DNA from: CG1-02-33-12 sp964403775
GTDB lineage: Archaea > Nanobdellota > Nanobdellia > Woesearchaeales > CG1-02-33-12
Direction: 5' to 3'
NCBI GenBank assembly: GCA_964403775.1
Contig: CAYOHL010000031.1
Coordinates: 1 to 10,739 of the forward strand
DNA: 10,739 bases
Shown here one piece after another: positions 4,923 through 10,739 of the stretch. Under the pieces are notes generated by a model. It saw only the letters and a list, made by a program, of their open reading frames with translations, searched no databases and was not told where the DNA came from. Each line of letters opens with the position of its first letter. Position 1 is the first letter of the stretch. The position numbers and the translations under genes are program-made.

Positions 4923-5846
4923 ATGATAGAGATATTTAAGTCATCAGAAGGGGAGCTTAAGCTAATAAAAGCACCTGAAAAGAACTGCTGGATAAACATT
5001 ATTTGCCCAACCGATGAAGAGCTGTCAGAACTAAACCAGATTGCTAATATCCCGCAGGAGATTATATCCTCACTCAAGGATGTGGATGAAATGCCTGATA
5101 TGGAGAGAGATGAGAACATCTTCTTTATTGTAACAAGGACTCCCCAGAAAAATTTAGGCAATGCTGAACTAGAGTATTCAACAATACCATTGGGAATAAT
5201 CATCTTAGACAACTATTTTATAACCCTTTGTTTTAATGAAAATGATGTCATAACACAATTAAAAACCAAGAATGTTTTTACTGCAAAAAAAATTCAAACA
5301 ACCTTAAGGATATTATTGATTTCTGCAAAAACCTACCTGAAATACCTGAGCATGATTAATAAAAAAATTCATGTTATCCAGGGTAGCTTAAAAAAATCAA
5401 TGAAAAATGAGGAAATTTTTGACTTACTGAATATTGAGAAATCATTGGTTTATTTCAGCACCTCACTAAAATCAAACCAGTTTTTAATTGAAAGATTAAC
5501 TAAGACAAATGTGTTTACGCAGTTTGAGCATGACAAGGGGCTTCTTGAGGATACAACAGAAGAAAATAAGCAGGCAATTGAAATGACAAGCATTTACTCA
5601 AATATCCTTAGCGGGATGATGGACGCATTTGCCTCAGTGATATCAAATAATTTGAATATGGTCATGAAATTGCTGACTTCTATAACCTTGGTCCTGATGA
5701 TGCCAACCCTTGTTGCAAGCATTTATGGCATGAATGTTGAATTGCCTTTTCAGAAATCGCCCCATGCTTTCCTGATTACTATGTCAATTTCAATAGCCCT
5801 TTCAATAATAGGGGTTTTTATACTCTGGAAAAAGAGATTATTCTAA
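4923..5846 (+). CDS. corA: CorA-family divalent cation (Mg2+/Co2+) channel
   Basis: 307 residues, normal length for the family. Residues 1-~245 form the cytosolic domain, with long helices from ~123 (AKKIQTTLRILLISAKTYLKY) through ~245 ending in the stalk helix. Two membrane segments close the protein: ~249-268 and ~282-302, joined by the loop with the selectivity motif YGMN (268-271) followed by VELPF. The C-terminus is the basic LWKKRLF, as is usual for CorA. The protein should form a pentamer in the cell membrane and let Mg2+ (possibly Co2+ or Ni2+) in. An exporter-type or Zn2+-type relative (ZntB-like) is less likely because the GMN motif is canonical. It is a single gene with its own TATA box and a predicted leaderless mRNA, convergent with the eL37 gene, the stop codons being only 14 bp apart. 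Confidence 0.92.
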   Translation: MIEIFKSSEGELKLIKAPEKNCWINIICPTDEELSELNQIANIPQEIISSLKDVDEMPDMERDENIFFIVTRTPQKNLGNAELEYSTIPLGIIILDNYFITLCFNENDVITQLKTKNVFTAKKIQTTLRILLISAKTYLKYLSMINKKIHVIQGSLKKSMKNEEIFDLLNIEKSLVYFSTSLKSNQFLIERLTKTNVFTQFEHDKGLLEDTTEENKQAIEMTSIYSNILSGMMDAFASVISNNLNMVMKLLTSITLVLMMPTLVASIYGMNVELPFQKSPHAFLITMSISIALSIIGVFILWKKRLF

Positions 5847-5860
5847 GAATTGGAAAGGGT

Positions 5861-6028
5861 TTATTTATCCCTCCTCCATTTATAGCTTCTAAGCTTTGGG
5901 GACTTTCCAAACCCGCATGATGAGCATACCTTCTTCCTTATGTGGTATGTTCTCTTTCCGCACCTGCGGCAGTGAATCATGTTCTTCTTGCCGCTTTTCT
6001 TGCCCATTGAGGCAGTTCCTTTTGACAT
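5861..6028 (-). CDS. rpl37e: Large ribosomal subunit protein eL37 (L37e)
   Basis: A 55-residue gene, easily missed by length cut-offs. It starts MSKGTASMGKKSGKK and has a zinc ribbon with two CxxC pairs: Cys20/Cys23 (HCRRCGKRTYH) and Cys35/Cys38 (VCSSCGFGKSPKLR), ending in a basic tail SYKWRRDK. This is the complete archaeal/eukaryotic L37e pattern; the protein binds 23S rRNA in the large subunit. The ATG at 6028 is 23 nt after the stop of the SmAP gene, with GAGTG as a weak ribosome binding site, so the two form an operon, a pairing widely conserved in archaea. The 3' end faces corA. Confidence 0.95.
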   Translation of the reverse strand: MSKGTASMGKKSGKKNMIHCRRCGKRTYHIRKKVCSSCGFGKSPKLRSYKWRRDK

Positions 6029-6051
6029 TTTAACACTCTAAGAAAATAATT

Positions 6052-6276
6052 TTATGCCGGTGATATTATAATGATTGTGTCCCCTCTTAAAAAAACAACG
6101 CCAAGCTTTCTTGTTGACTCTCCATTAACCTTCTCCTCTGCGTCCTCAAGAACAACATTTATGTGTATGTCAAATGCATTTAATTTTCCAACATACTGCT
6201 TTCCATTTTTTAGTTCAACAATTACTCTCTTGTTTCTTGCCTTGTTTAAGGCATCTAATGGTCTTGAATCTTCCAT
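6052..6276 (-). CDS. Archaeal Sm-like protein (SmAP/LSm)
   Basis: 74 residues, normal size. The Sm1 motif is in residues 5-45 (RPLDALNKARNKRVIVELKN, then GKLNAFDIHINVVLEDAEE) and Sm2 in the C-terminal FLRGDTIIIISPA. The uridine-binding residues of Sm1 (D-x-H-x-N) and Sm2 (RGD) are present. SmAPs form heptameric rings that bind U-rich RNA and tRNA precursors. The ATG at 6276 is preceded by GGGAGCGTGA, close to the GGAGGTGA consensus, in a ~28-nt leader. It is the first gene of the operon with eL37. Confidence 0.95.
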   Translation of the reverse strand: MEDSRPLDALNKARNKRVIVELKNGKQYVGKLNAFDIHINVVLEDAEEKVNGESTRKLGVVFLRGDTIIIISPA

Positions 6277-6326
6277 TCCAAATCACGCTCCCAAAATTAA
6301 AACATAAAAAAAGAATATAAGGGGCA

Positions 6327-6341
6327 TATATAAACTTTGCT
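6327..6341 (-). promoter_or_regulatory. Promoter of the SmAP-eL37 operon
   Basis: TTTATATA (6327-6334) preceded by AGCAAAG. The predicted start near 6304 leaves a ~28-nt leader that holds the Shine-Dalgarno. It is divergent from the eS8 promoter, whose TATA box begins 36 bp away. Confidence 0.62.
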
Positions 6342-6363
6342 ATAAAAAACAAAATAAACAATC

Positions 6364-6379
6364 AAAAAGCTTATAAATA
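6364..6379 (+). promoter_or_regulatory. Promoter of the eS8 gene (leaderless)
   Basis: AAAAAGC (BRE-like, 6364-6370) is followed by TTATAAATA (6371-6379). The ATG at 6400 is ~25 bases from the TATA centre and there is no Shine-Dalgarno, so the mRNA should be leaderless. Confidence 0.62.
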
Positions 6380-6399
6380 ATCCAAAAATTCTAAATCAA

Positions 6400-6780
6400 A
6401 TGGTTATAAGCCAAAGGAGATCAAAAAGAACTGCAACAAGCTCAAGATACAGGAAGAACCGAACTAAAAGGCTGTTTGAGCAGGGAAGGGTTCCCTCATT
6501 AACAAAGGTTGATCCAAGAAAAATAAAAATAATCAGGACCAAGGGTGGGAGCCGCAAACATGTACTGCTCAATGAGAATACTGCTAACCTGCTGGATAAA
6601 AAAACCAAAAAATATTCTAAGGCAAAAATAATCTCTGTTGTTGAAACACCTGCCAACAGGCACTTTGTGAGGAGAAACATAATGACAAAGGGCAGTTTTA
6701 TCCAGACAGAGAAAGGAAAGGCAGTAATAACAAACAGGCCTGGCCAGGAAGGGGCAATTAATGCTGTCTTGGTTGAGTAA
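6400..6780 (+). CDS. rps8e: Small ribosomal subunit protein eS8 (S8e)
   Basis: 126 residues, the normal archaeal length. It is recognised by the basic N-terminus (SQRRSKRTATSSRYRKNRTKR), the core KIKIIRTKGGSRKHVLLNENTANL (about residues 41-64) and the C-terminal ETPANRHFVRRNIMTKGSFIQTEKGKAVITNRPGQEG (about 82-118). It binds 16S rRNA in the small subunit. The gene is monocistronic, predicted leaderless, and convergent with ileS; the stop codons are 2 bp apart, so both transcripts must run into each other's coding region. Confidence 0.96.
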   Translation: MVISQRRSKRTATSSRYRKNRTKRLFEQGRVPSLTKVDPRKIKIIRTKGGSRKHVLLNENTANLLDKKTKKYSKAKIISVVETPANRHFVRRNIMTKGSFIQTEKGKAVITNRPGQEGAINAVLVE

Positions 6781-6782
6781 GA

Positions 6783-9700
6783 TTAAGCTGTTTTCTTAAT
6801 TCCTATAACAAACCCCTTCTGCTTTACCTTTTCTTTTGTTGAGAACCTGAATTCTTTTGAAACCTTTCCAAAAATGGTCTTTTTTGAGCCTACTTTTTTT
6901 TCAAGTTCCTTAAGGTTTTTCCTGATAAAGCTCTCAAACCCTTTGTCAAGCTCCAGAACAAGCTCTATTTTATCCCTTTTGTTAAGCTCTGCCTTTTTTC
7001 TCAGGCTTTGCACTCTTCTTGTCAGCTCTCTAAAATAGCCCTCGTTCTCAAGCTCAGAGCTCATTTTTGTATCAAGGTAGACATCAAAATCTTTAGCGCT
7101 AACGAGAACAAATGGTTTTGGAACAATTTTAATCATATTAAGGTGTTCCTTTAAATCAACCTCGTTTTTGTCAATAGCGATTTTTTCCTTTCCATTGGCC
7201 ATGGCATTTATTACCTTGTTTTTGTTCTTGTTAATCAGCTCAATCATATCTGCTGTTTTTTTGCCATATGCCTTTCCAAGGTTTTTGTAATTAATTTTAA
7301 AGCCATATTCAATGCCAAACCTTTTGGTGTATTCTAATCTTTTTATGTTTGTCTGAGATAGCACTAATGACTCAACATCCTTGGAAAGTCTTTTTGGATT
7401 TTCTTCCTTTTGGTGTATAATGGCTCTGCTTAATGGCCACCTTATCCCTGTCTGCGCCTTTTCCCTTGCTGCGAGAATTGCCTGTATTATGTCAGAAGCA
7501 AATGAAAATTCCTGCTCAAGCCTTTTGTCTATTTTCTCGTGCTTTGGCCATTTCTCAAAATGAACACTCCATGAGCTGCCTTTTAAAAAGCCCTGATAAA
7601 CATATTCTGAAACAAATGGGGCGAATGGGGCCATTATTTTTATAAGCCTGTCAAAAACATATTTAAAGCTAAATGCTAGTTCTTTGTCCTGCTCCTGGGT
7701 TCTCTCCCTTACCACTTTGATATAGGTCCTTGAAAAATCATTTATTACAAAGTTCCTTATGGATTCTGTTGCATGTGCATAGTCATATTTTTCCATGCTT
7801 TTCTCAACATCATTTATAGTCGAGTTTATTCTTGATACAATCCACCTGTCCTCTGCTCTTTTAGCATTAATATTTTTTACATTATTAAGCTTGGAGTTAT
7901 TGATGTAATCAGCAATATAGTAATATGAATTCCAGAGTATGTTGAAAAAGGGCATTATCACTTCGTCAAAGACTGAAAGGCCGACCTTTACATTATTCCC
8001 AAGAGGGTAAGAGCACATAAGCAGTCTTACAGAATCCACGCCTTTTTTGTCAAAAACATCATTTGGGTATAATATGTTGCCCTTTGACTTGGACATTTTC
8101 TCCCCGTGTTCATCGCATAGCAGGCCAGTAACAGCAACATCTTTATAGCTTAGGTTATTAAATAAAAGCGTTGAAAGAACATGCAGGGTATAAAACCAGC
8201 CACGTGTTTGGTCAACTGACTCTGAGATAAAGTCATATGGAAATCTTTTCTTGAATAAATCCCTGTTCTCAAATGGGTAATGAAACTGGGCAAATGTTGC
8301 TGCCCCTGAATCAAACCAGCAGTCAATTACCTCTGGCGTTCTTTTCATTGTTTTGTTGCATTTGGGGCATTTATAAGAAAGAGTGTCAACTGAGCCAATA
8401 TGCAAATCATCAACCTCAACACCTGTTTTTTCCTTTAGTTCAGCAATGCTTCCTATTGCTTCCATGTAGCTGCATTTTTCATTATTGCAAACCCATATGT
8501 TCAGTGGTGTCCCCCAGAACTTGTTTCTTGACAATGCCCAGTCCTTTGCCTCTGAAATCCAGTTTCCAAATCTGCCCTCTTTAAAGCTTTCAGGATACCA
8601 GTTAATCCTGTTGTTATTTTTAACCAATTCATTCCTGAATCCTGAAACAGAGATAAACCATGCATTCATTGCATAATAAATCAATGGCTTCCCTGTTCTC
8701 CAGCAGAAAGGGTATGTGTGCTTAACCTTATAAGCTACAAATAGTTTTCCCTCTTTATCAAGCCTCTTTATTATGTCAGTATCGCAGTCTTTTACAAACC
8801 TTCTGCTGTAATCAGGAACTTCATTTGTGAACTTTCCCTCAAGGTCAACTGGATTTACAAAATCAATTCCCTTTTCCCTGCAGATATTGAAGTCATCCTC
8901 ACCAAAAGCTGGAGCCTGGTGAACAAGGCCAGTGCCCTCTTCTGTTGTTACAAAGTCAGCAAGGATAAACTTAAATGAATTCACGGCTTTATCTTTAAAG
9001 TAATCAAACAAAGGAACATATGAAAGATTTTCAAGCTCTTTTCCCTTTATTGTTTTTACTACCTTTCTGTTTCCATCTTTTGCAGGAAAATACCTTTCCA
9101 GCAGGTCTTTTGCAACAACATAATAGGTTTTTTGTTTTTTGTTTTTTGAAAAGTCAGTTTCTACAACCACATAGTTTATGCTGTCATTAACAGCTATTGA
9201 TAAATTGCTCGGAAGAGTCCATGGTGTTGTTGTCCAGACCAAATAATAAAGTTTTATGTTTTTTTCAAGCTCTGGAAATTTTTTGTAAATATCCTCTTTT
9301 GCCTCAATCCTGATGGTTACTGTGTCTTCTATGATATCCTGATAGCCAAGCGCTACTTCATGGCTTGAGAGCGGGCTTTCACAGCCAACACTGTAGGGAA
9401 CAACCTTATAACTCTTGTAGATAAGGCCTTTGTCAAACAACTGCTTTAATGCCCACCACTCGCTTTCCATGTAGTTTTTTTCCATGGTGATGTAGGGGTT
9501 ATCCAAATCAACCCAGAAACCCATTCTTTCGGTCATGTCAGACCATTCCCTTACAAATGAGAAAACATCCTTTTTGCATATGTTGATAAATTTTTCAACC
9601 CCAAAGTTATAGATGTCTTTTTTTGTTTTAAGCTTTAGTTTTTTTTGCACCTGAATTTCAACAGGCAGGCCATGGCAGTCCCACCCCCCTTTTCTCGGAA

Positions 9701-9932
9701 CTGCAAAGCCCCTCATAAAATTATATCTGCAAACCAAGTCCTTTGAAACACGGGCCTCAACATGATGCAGGCCAGGAGGTGCATTTGCTGTTGGCGGCCC
9801 CTCAAGCCATGAAAACAACTGTTTTTTATCCTTATTGCTTTCCTGAAAAGAGCCATATATAAGCTTCTTGTTTTTCCTCCAAAAGAGCAATATCTCCTTC
9901 TCTATTTTCCTAAAATCATAGTTTTTGTCCAT
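6783..9932 (-). CDS. ileS: Isoleucyl-tRNA synthetase with non-canonical GLHH signature
   Basis: 1049 residues, full length. It charges tRNA-Ile with isoleucine in the cytosol. Order: catalytic start GPPTANAPPGLHHVEAR (45-61); editing domain with WTTTPWTLPSNL (about 234-245) and TEEGTGLVHQAPAFGEDD (about 331-348); zinc site with two cysteine pairs (CNNEKC near 483-488, CPKC near 523-526); DCWFDSGAATFAQFHYPF (about 538-555); KMSKS near 612-616; anticodon-binding helices (about 690-860); long C-terminal domain. The HIGH motif reads G-L-H-H, with first and third positions changed, as in the mupirocin hyper-resistant IleRS2 forms (known mainly from bacteria). KMSKS and editing residues are normal. 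The ATG at 9932 has GAGG five bases upstream. A weak TATA-like AAATATAA (9967-9974) could serve locally; a better one lies 177 bp upstream, before a small Ile-rich ORF. Confidence 0.97.
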   Translation of the reverse strand: MDKNYDFRKIEKEILLFWRKNKKLIYGSFQESNKDKKQLFSWLEGPPTANAPPGLHHVEARVSKDLVCRYNFMRGFAVPRKGGWDCHGLPVEIQVQKKLKLKTKKDIYNFGVEKFINICKKDVFSFVREWSDMTERMGFWVDLDNPYITMEKNYMESEWWALKQLFDKGLIYKSYKVVPYSVGCESPLSSHEVALGYQDIIEDTVTIRIEAKEDIYKKFPELEKNIKLYYLVWTTTPWTLPSNLSIAVNDSINYVVVETDFSKNKKQKTYYVVAKDLLERYFPAKDGNRKVVKTIKGKELENLSYVPLFDYFKDKAVNSFKFILADFVTTEEGTGLVHQAPAFGEDDFNICREKGIDFVNPVDLEGKFTNEVPDYSRRFVKDCDTDIIKRLDKEGKLFVAYKVKHTYPFCWRTGKPLIYYAMNAWFISVSGFRNELVKNNNRINWYPESFKEGRFGNWISEAKDWALSRNKFWGTPLNIWVCNNEKCSYMEAIGSIAELKEKTGVEVDDLHIGSVDTLSYKCPKCNKTMKRTPEVIDCWFDSGAATFAQFHYPFENRDLFKKRFPYDFISESVDQTRGWFYTLHVLSTLLFNNLSYKDVAVTGLLCDEHGEKMSKSKGNILYPNDVFDKKGVDSVRLLMCSYPLGNNVKVGLSVFDEVIMPFFNILWNSYYYIADYINNSKLNNVKNINAKRAEDRWIVSRINSTINDVEKSMEKYDYAHATESIRNFVINDFSRTYIKVVRERTQEQDKELAFSFKYVFDRLIKIMAPFAPFVSEYVYQGFLKGSSWSVHFEKWPKHEKIDKRLEQEFSFASDIIQAILAAREKAQTGIRWPLSRAIIHQKEENPKRLSKDVESLVLSQTNIKRLEYTKRFGIEYGFKINYKNLGKAYGKKTADMIELINKNKNKVINAMANGKEKIAIDKNEVDLKEHLNMIKIVPKPFVLVSAKDFDVYLDTKMSSELENEGYFRELTRRVQSLRKKAELNKRDKIELVLELDKGFESFIRKNLKELEKKVGSKKTIFGKVSKEFRFSTKEKVKQKGFVIGIKKTA

Positions 9933-10000
9933 TTTTGCCTCATTTATCCTGATTTTTTTATTTGTTTATATTTATTTCTATCTTTATCATTCGCCAGCTT

Positions 10001-10083
10001 AGGAAAGGCCAGCATTCTTATATAATAATAGAAATAAGACTAGCCAAGGCAATAACTCTAAAATTAATATATTGGCCATTCCT
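10001..10083 (-). promoter_or_regulatory. Inverted repeat in the ileS leader (candidate attenuator)
   Basis: On the minus strand AGGAATGGCCA (10083-10073) can pair with TGGCCTTTCCT (10011-10001): 10 of 11 bp, one T-T mismatch, 61 nt between the arms. Beyond a bulge holding the ORF's ATG, GGCT (10090-10087) can pair with AGCT (9999-9996, one G-U). The TGGCCAA segment (10078-10072) can instead pair with TTGGCTA (10047-10041) inside the ORF, so the two structures exclude each other. The downstream arm is followed by AT-rich sequence to the ileS start. Confidence 0.4.
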
Positions 10084-10086
10084 CAT
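10018..10086 (-). CDS. Candidate Ile-rich leader peptide upstream of ileS
   Basis: 22 codons, MRNGQYINFRVIA followed by LASLISIII and TAA. Six residues are isoleucine (7, 12, 18, 20, 21, 22), with three Ile codons (ATT ATT ATA) directly before the stop. The ATG at 10086 is 22 bases from a TTTATATA box, the same gap as at corA and the glycosyltransferase gene, so a leaderless start is expected. The stop is 85 nt before the ileS ATG. An alternative is a chance ORF in AT-rich DNA, or a tiny membrane peptide, since residues 11-22 are hydrophobic. No homologue is recognised. The proposed sensing of charged tRNA-Ile is inference from position, composition and pairing. Confidence 0.35.
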   Translation of the reverse strand: MRNGQYINFRVIALASLISIII

Positions 10087-10108
10087 AGCCTTAAAGAAAT
10101 AATTGTGA

Positions 10109-10122
10109 TATATAAAGTTTTT
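10109..10122 (-). promoter_or_regulatory. Distal promoter upstream of ileS and its candidate leader ORF
   Basis: The minus strand reads AAAAACTTTATATATC, with TTTATATA at 10109-10116. The divergent glycosyltransferase promoter has nearly the same block, AAAAACATTTATATAA. The predicted start falls at or next to the ATG at 10086. If the transcript continues into ileS, the ileS leader is ~155 nt. Confidence 0.55.
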
Positions 10123-10156
10123 GATGCTTTTTCTTTATAATTTGTTACTTTATAAT

Positions 10157-10171
10157 AAAAACATTTATATA
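10157..10171 (+). promoter_or_regulatory. Promoter of the glycosyltransferase gene (leaderless)
   Basis: AAAAACA followed by TTTATATA (10164-10171), exactly 22 bases before the ATG at 10194; no Shine-Dalgarno is present. Confidence 0.62.
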
Positions 10172-10193
10172 ATCATTAGAATTATACTGCCTC

Positions 10194-10739
10194 ATGAAAG
10201 TTTTATTTTTGGGGTTGCATCGCAGCAGAAAAAGTGGTGTTGCAAAGGTTCAGATAGAGTTATCCTCAGCATTAAAAAATGAGGGGATTATTGTAGATGA
10301 AATTTCAACACAAACAATACCAGGTCATGAATTTACAAAAAATAATGAAGAGATTTTACATTTTGAATCCCTGGATAATTTTTTAAATTATGTAGAAAAT
10401 AAAAAACCTTATGATGTATTGCACTCCCATTCATGGGCTTGGTCACCAAAAGAAATGCCTGAAGATGGATTAGAAAAAGTAAAAAATAGATTTTCTAATG
10501 CAAAAGTTATACACACATTACATGGTCTTATACCTAAGGAACATGAAGCACAAAGATCAATATTAAAATTTGTAGATACTGCAACGGTTTTGACCTACTC
10601 GGCAAAAAAATCTTTTTCGCAAATATTTGATGGTTTAAATTACAAACCAGAAGTTAAAGTAATACCTAATATTATAAAAACTGTTGAGGTGGATGATGAA
10701 TTGGTTAAGTTTACTAAATCAAAAATTGCGCAAAAAAAT
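10194..10739 (+). CDS. GT-B (GT4-like) glycosyltransferase, N-terminal 182 residues (runs off the window end)
   Basis: The frame opens with ATG at 10194 and is still open at the last base. MKVLFLGLHRSRKSGVAKVQ gives the first Rossmann strand and the glycine-containing loop after it; PYDVLHSHSWAW (near residue 75) and KVIHTLHGL (near 104-112) are the conserved strands of the acceptor-binding domain; VLTYSAKKSF (near 131-140) and VKVIPNII (near 153-160) match the 'vS...k...i.v.pNgid' end of GT4 N-terminal domains. The nucleotide-sugar-binding C-terminal half lies outside the window, so donor and product cannot be named. Such enzymes build glycolipids, surface polysaccharides or N-glycans, which would fit a cell with an S-layer, but no neighbour confirms this. 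Divergent from ileS. Confidence 0.8.
   Translation, partial: MKVLFLGLHRSRKSGVAKVQIELSSALKNEGIIVDEISTQTIPGHEFTKNNEEILHFESLDNFLNYVENKKPYDVLHSHSWAWSPKEMPEDGLEKVKNRFSNAKVIHTLHGLIPKEHEAQRSILKFVDTATVLTYSAKKSFSQIFDGLNYKPEVKVIPNIIKTVEVDDELVKFTKSKIAQKN

Noticed and set aside
4859..5212. Minus-strand ORF of 117 codons antisense to corA
   Set aside because: Ser-rich shadow; the corA frame is full length with the GMN motif.
6071..6307. Plus-strand ORF of 78 codons antisense to SmAP
   Set aside because: Shadow of a clearly recognised Sm-like gene.
6396..6680. Minus-strand ORF of 94 codons antisense to eS8
   Set aside because: Hydrophobic look comes from reading lysine/arginine codons backwards; eS8 is unambiguous.
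8273..8676. Plus-strand ORFs antisense to ileS
   Set aside because: No start signals, Leu/Phe/Pro/Ser-rich; ileS is intact across the stretch.
9981..9990. C/D-box small RNA (ATGATAA near the ileS leader)
   Set aside because: No matching D, C' or D' boxes at the required spacing.

Overview
The window is archaeal and AT-rich. Evidence: ribosomal proteins eS8 and eL37, an archaeal Sm-like protein, a methanococcal-type S-layer protein, Shine-Dalgarno sequences of the GGAGGTG/AGGTGA type, and TTTAAATA or TTTATATA boxes placed to give leaderless or short-leader mRNAs. The compact, convergent layout and the S-layer type fit Methanococcus-like Euryarchaeota or a DPANN lineage (Woesearchaeota/Pacearchaeota); the sequence alone does not decide between them.

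Region by region. Positions 1-1140 (minus strand) hold two type II toxin-antitoxin pairs: ribbon-helix-helix antitoxin plus RelE, then AbrB-like antitoxin plus a RelE cut by the window edge. Each has its own TATA box and a perfect inverted-repeat operator. Both promoters follow the same ~41-bp sequence, which also reads as the C-terminal tail of a lost protein. 1113-1289 carries a probable gene remnant. 1326-3740 is a secreted S-layer protein with a strong ribosome binding site, a 5' leader hairpin and two 10-bp palindromes 20 bp apart upstream of its promoter. 3996-4079 is tRNA-Leu(UAG). 4134-4807 is an overlapping HEPN/MNT pair. 4923-5846 is a CorA-type divalent cation channel. 5861-6276 is the SmAP-eL37 operon, and 6400-6780 is eS8. 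6783-9932 is isoleucyl-tRNA synthetase with an altered HIGH motif (GLHH). 10194 to the end is the N-terminal part of a GT-B (GT4-like) glycosyltransferase.

Most unusual region: the 261 bp upstream of ileS. A consensus TATA box lies exactly 22 nt before the ATG of a 22-codon ORF that ends Ser-Ile-Ile-Ile-stop and has six isoleucines. The same 22-nt gap is seen at corA and the glycosyltransferase gene. Its 5' end can pair with a segment after its stop codon (10 of 11 bp), and one arm of that helix can instead pair inside the ORF. This is the layout expected of an isoleucine-sensing leader peptide controlling ileS, an unexpected arrangement for an archaeon, but it rests on sequence reading only.

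Working together: translation genes (tRNA-Leu, SmAP, eL37, eS8, ileS) form the core; the toxin-antitoxin and HEPN/MNT pairs are accessory insertions around the S-layer and tRNA genes; the S-layer and glycosyltransferase genes belong to the cell surface.
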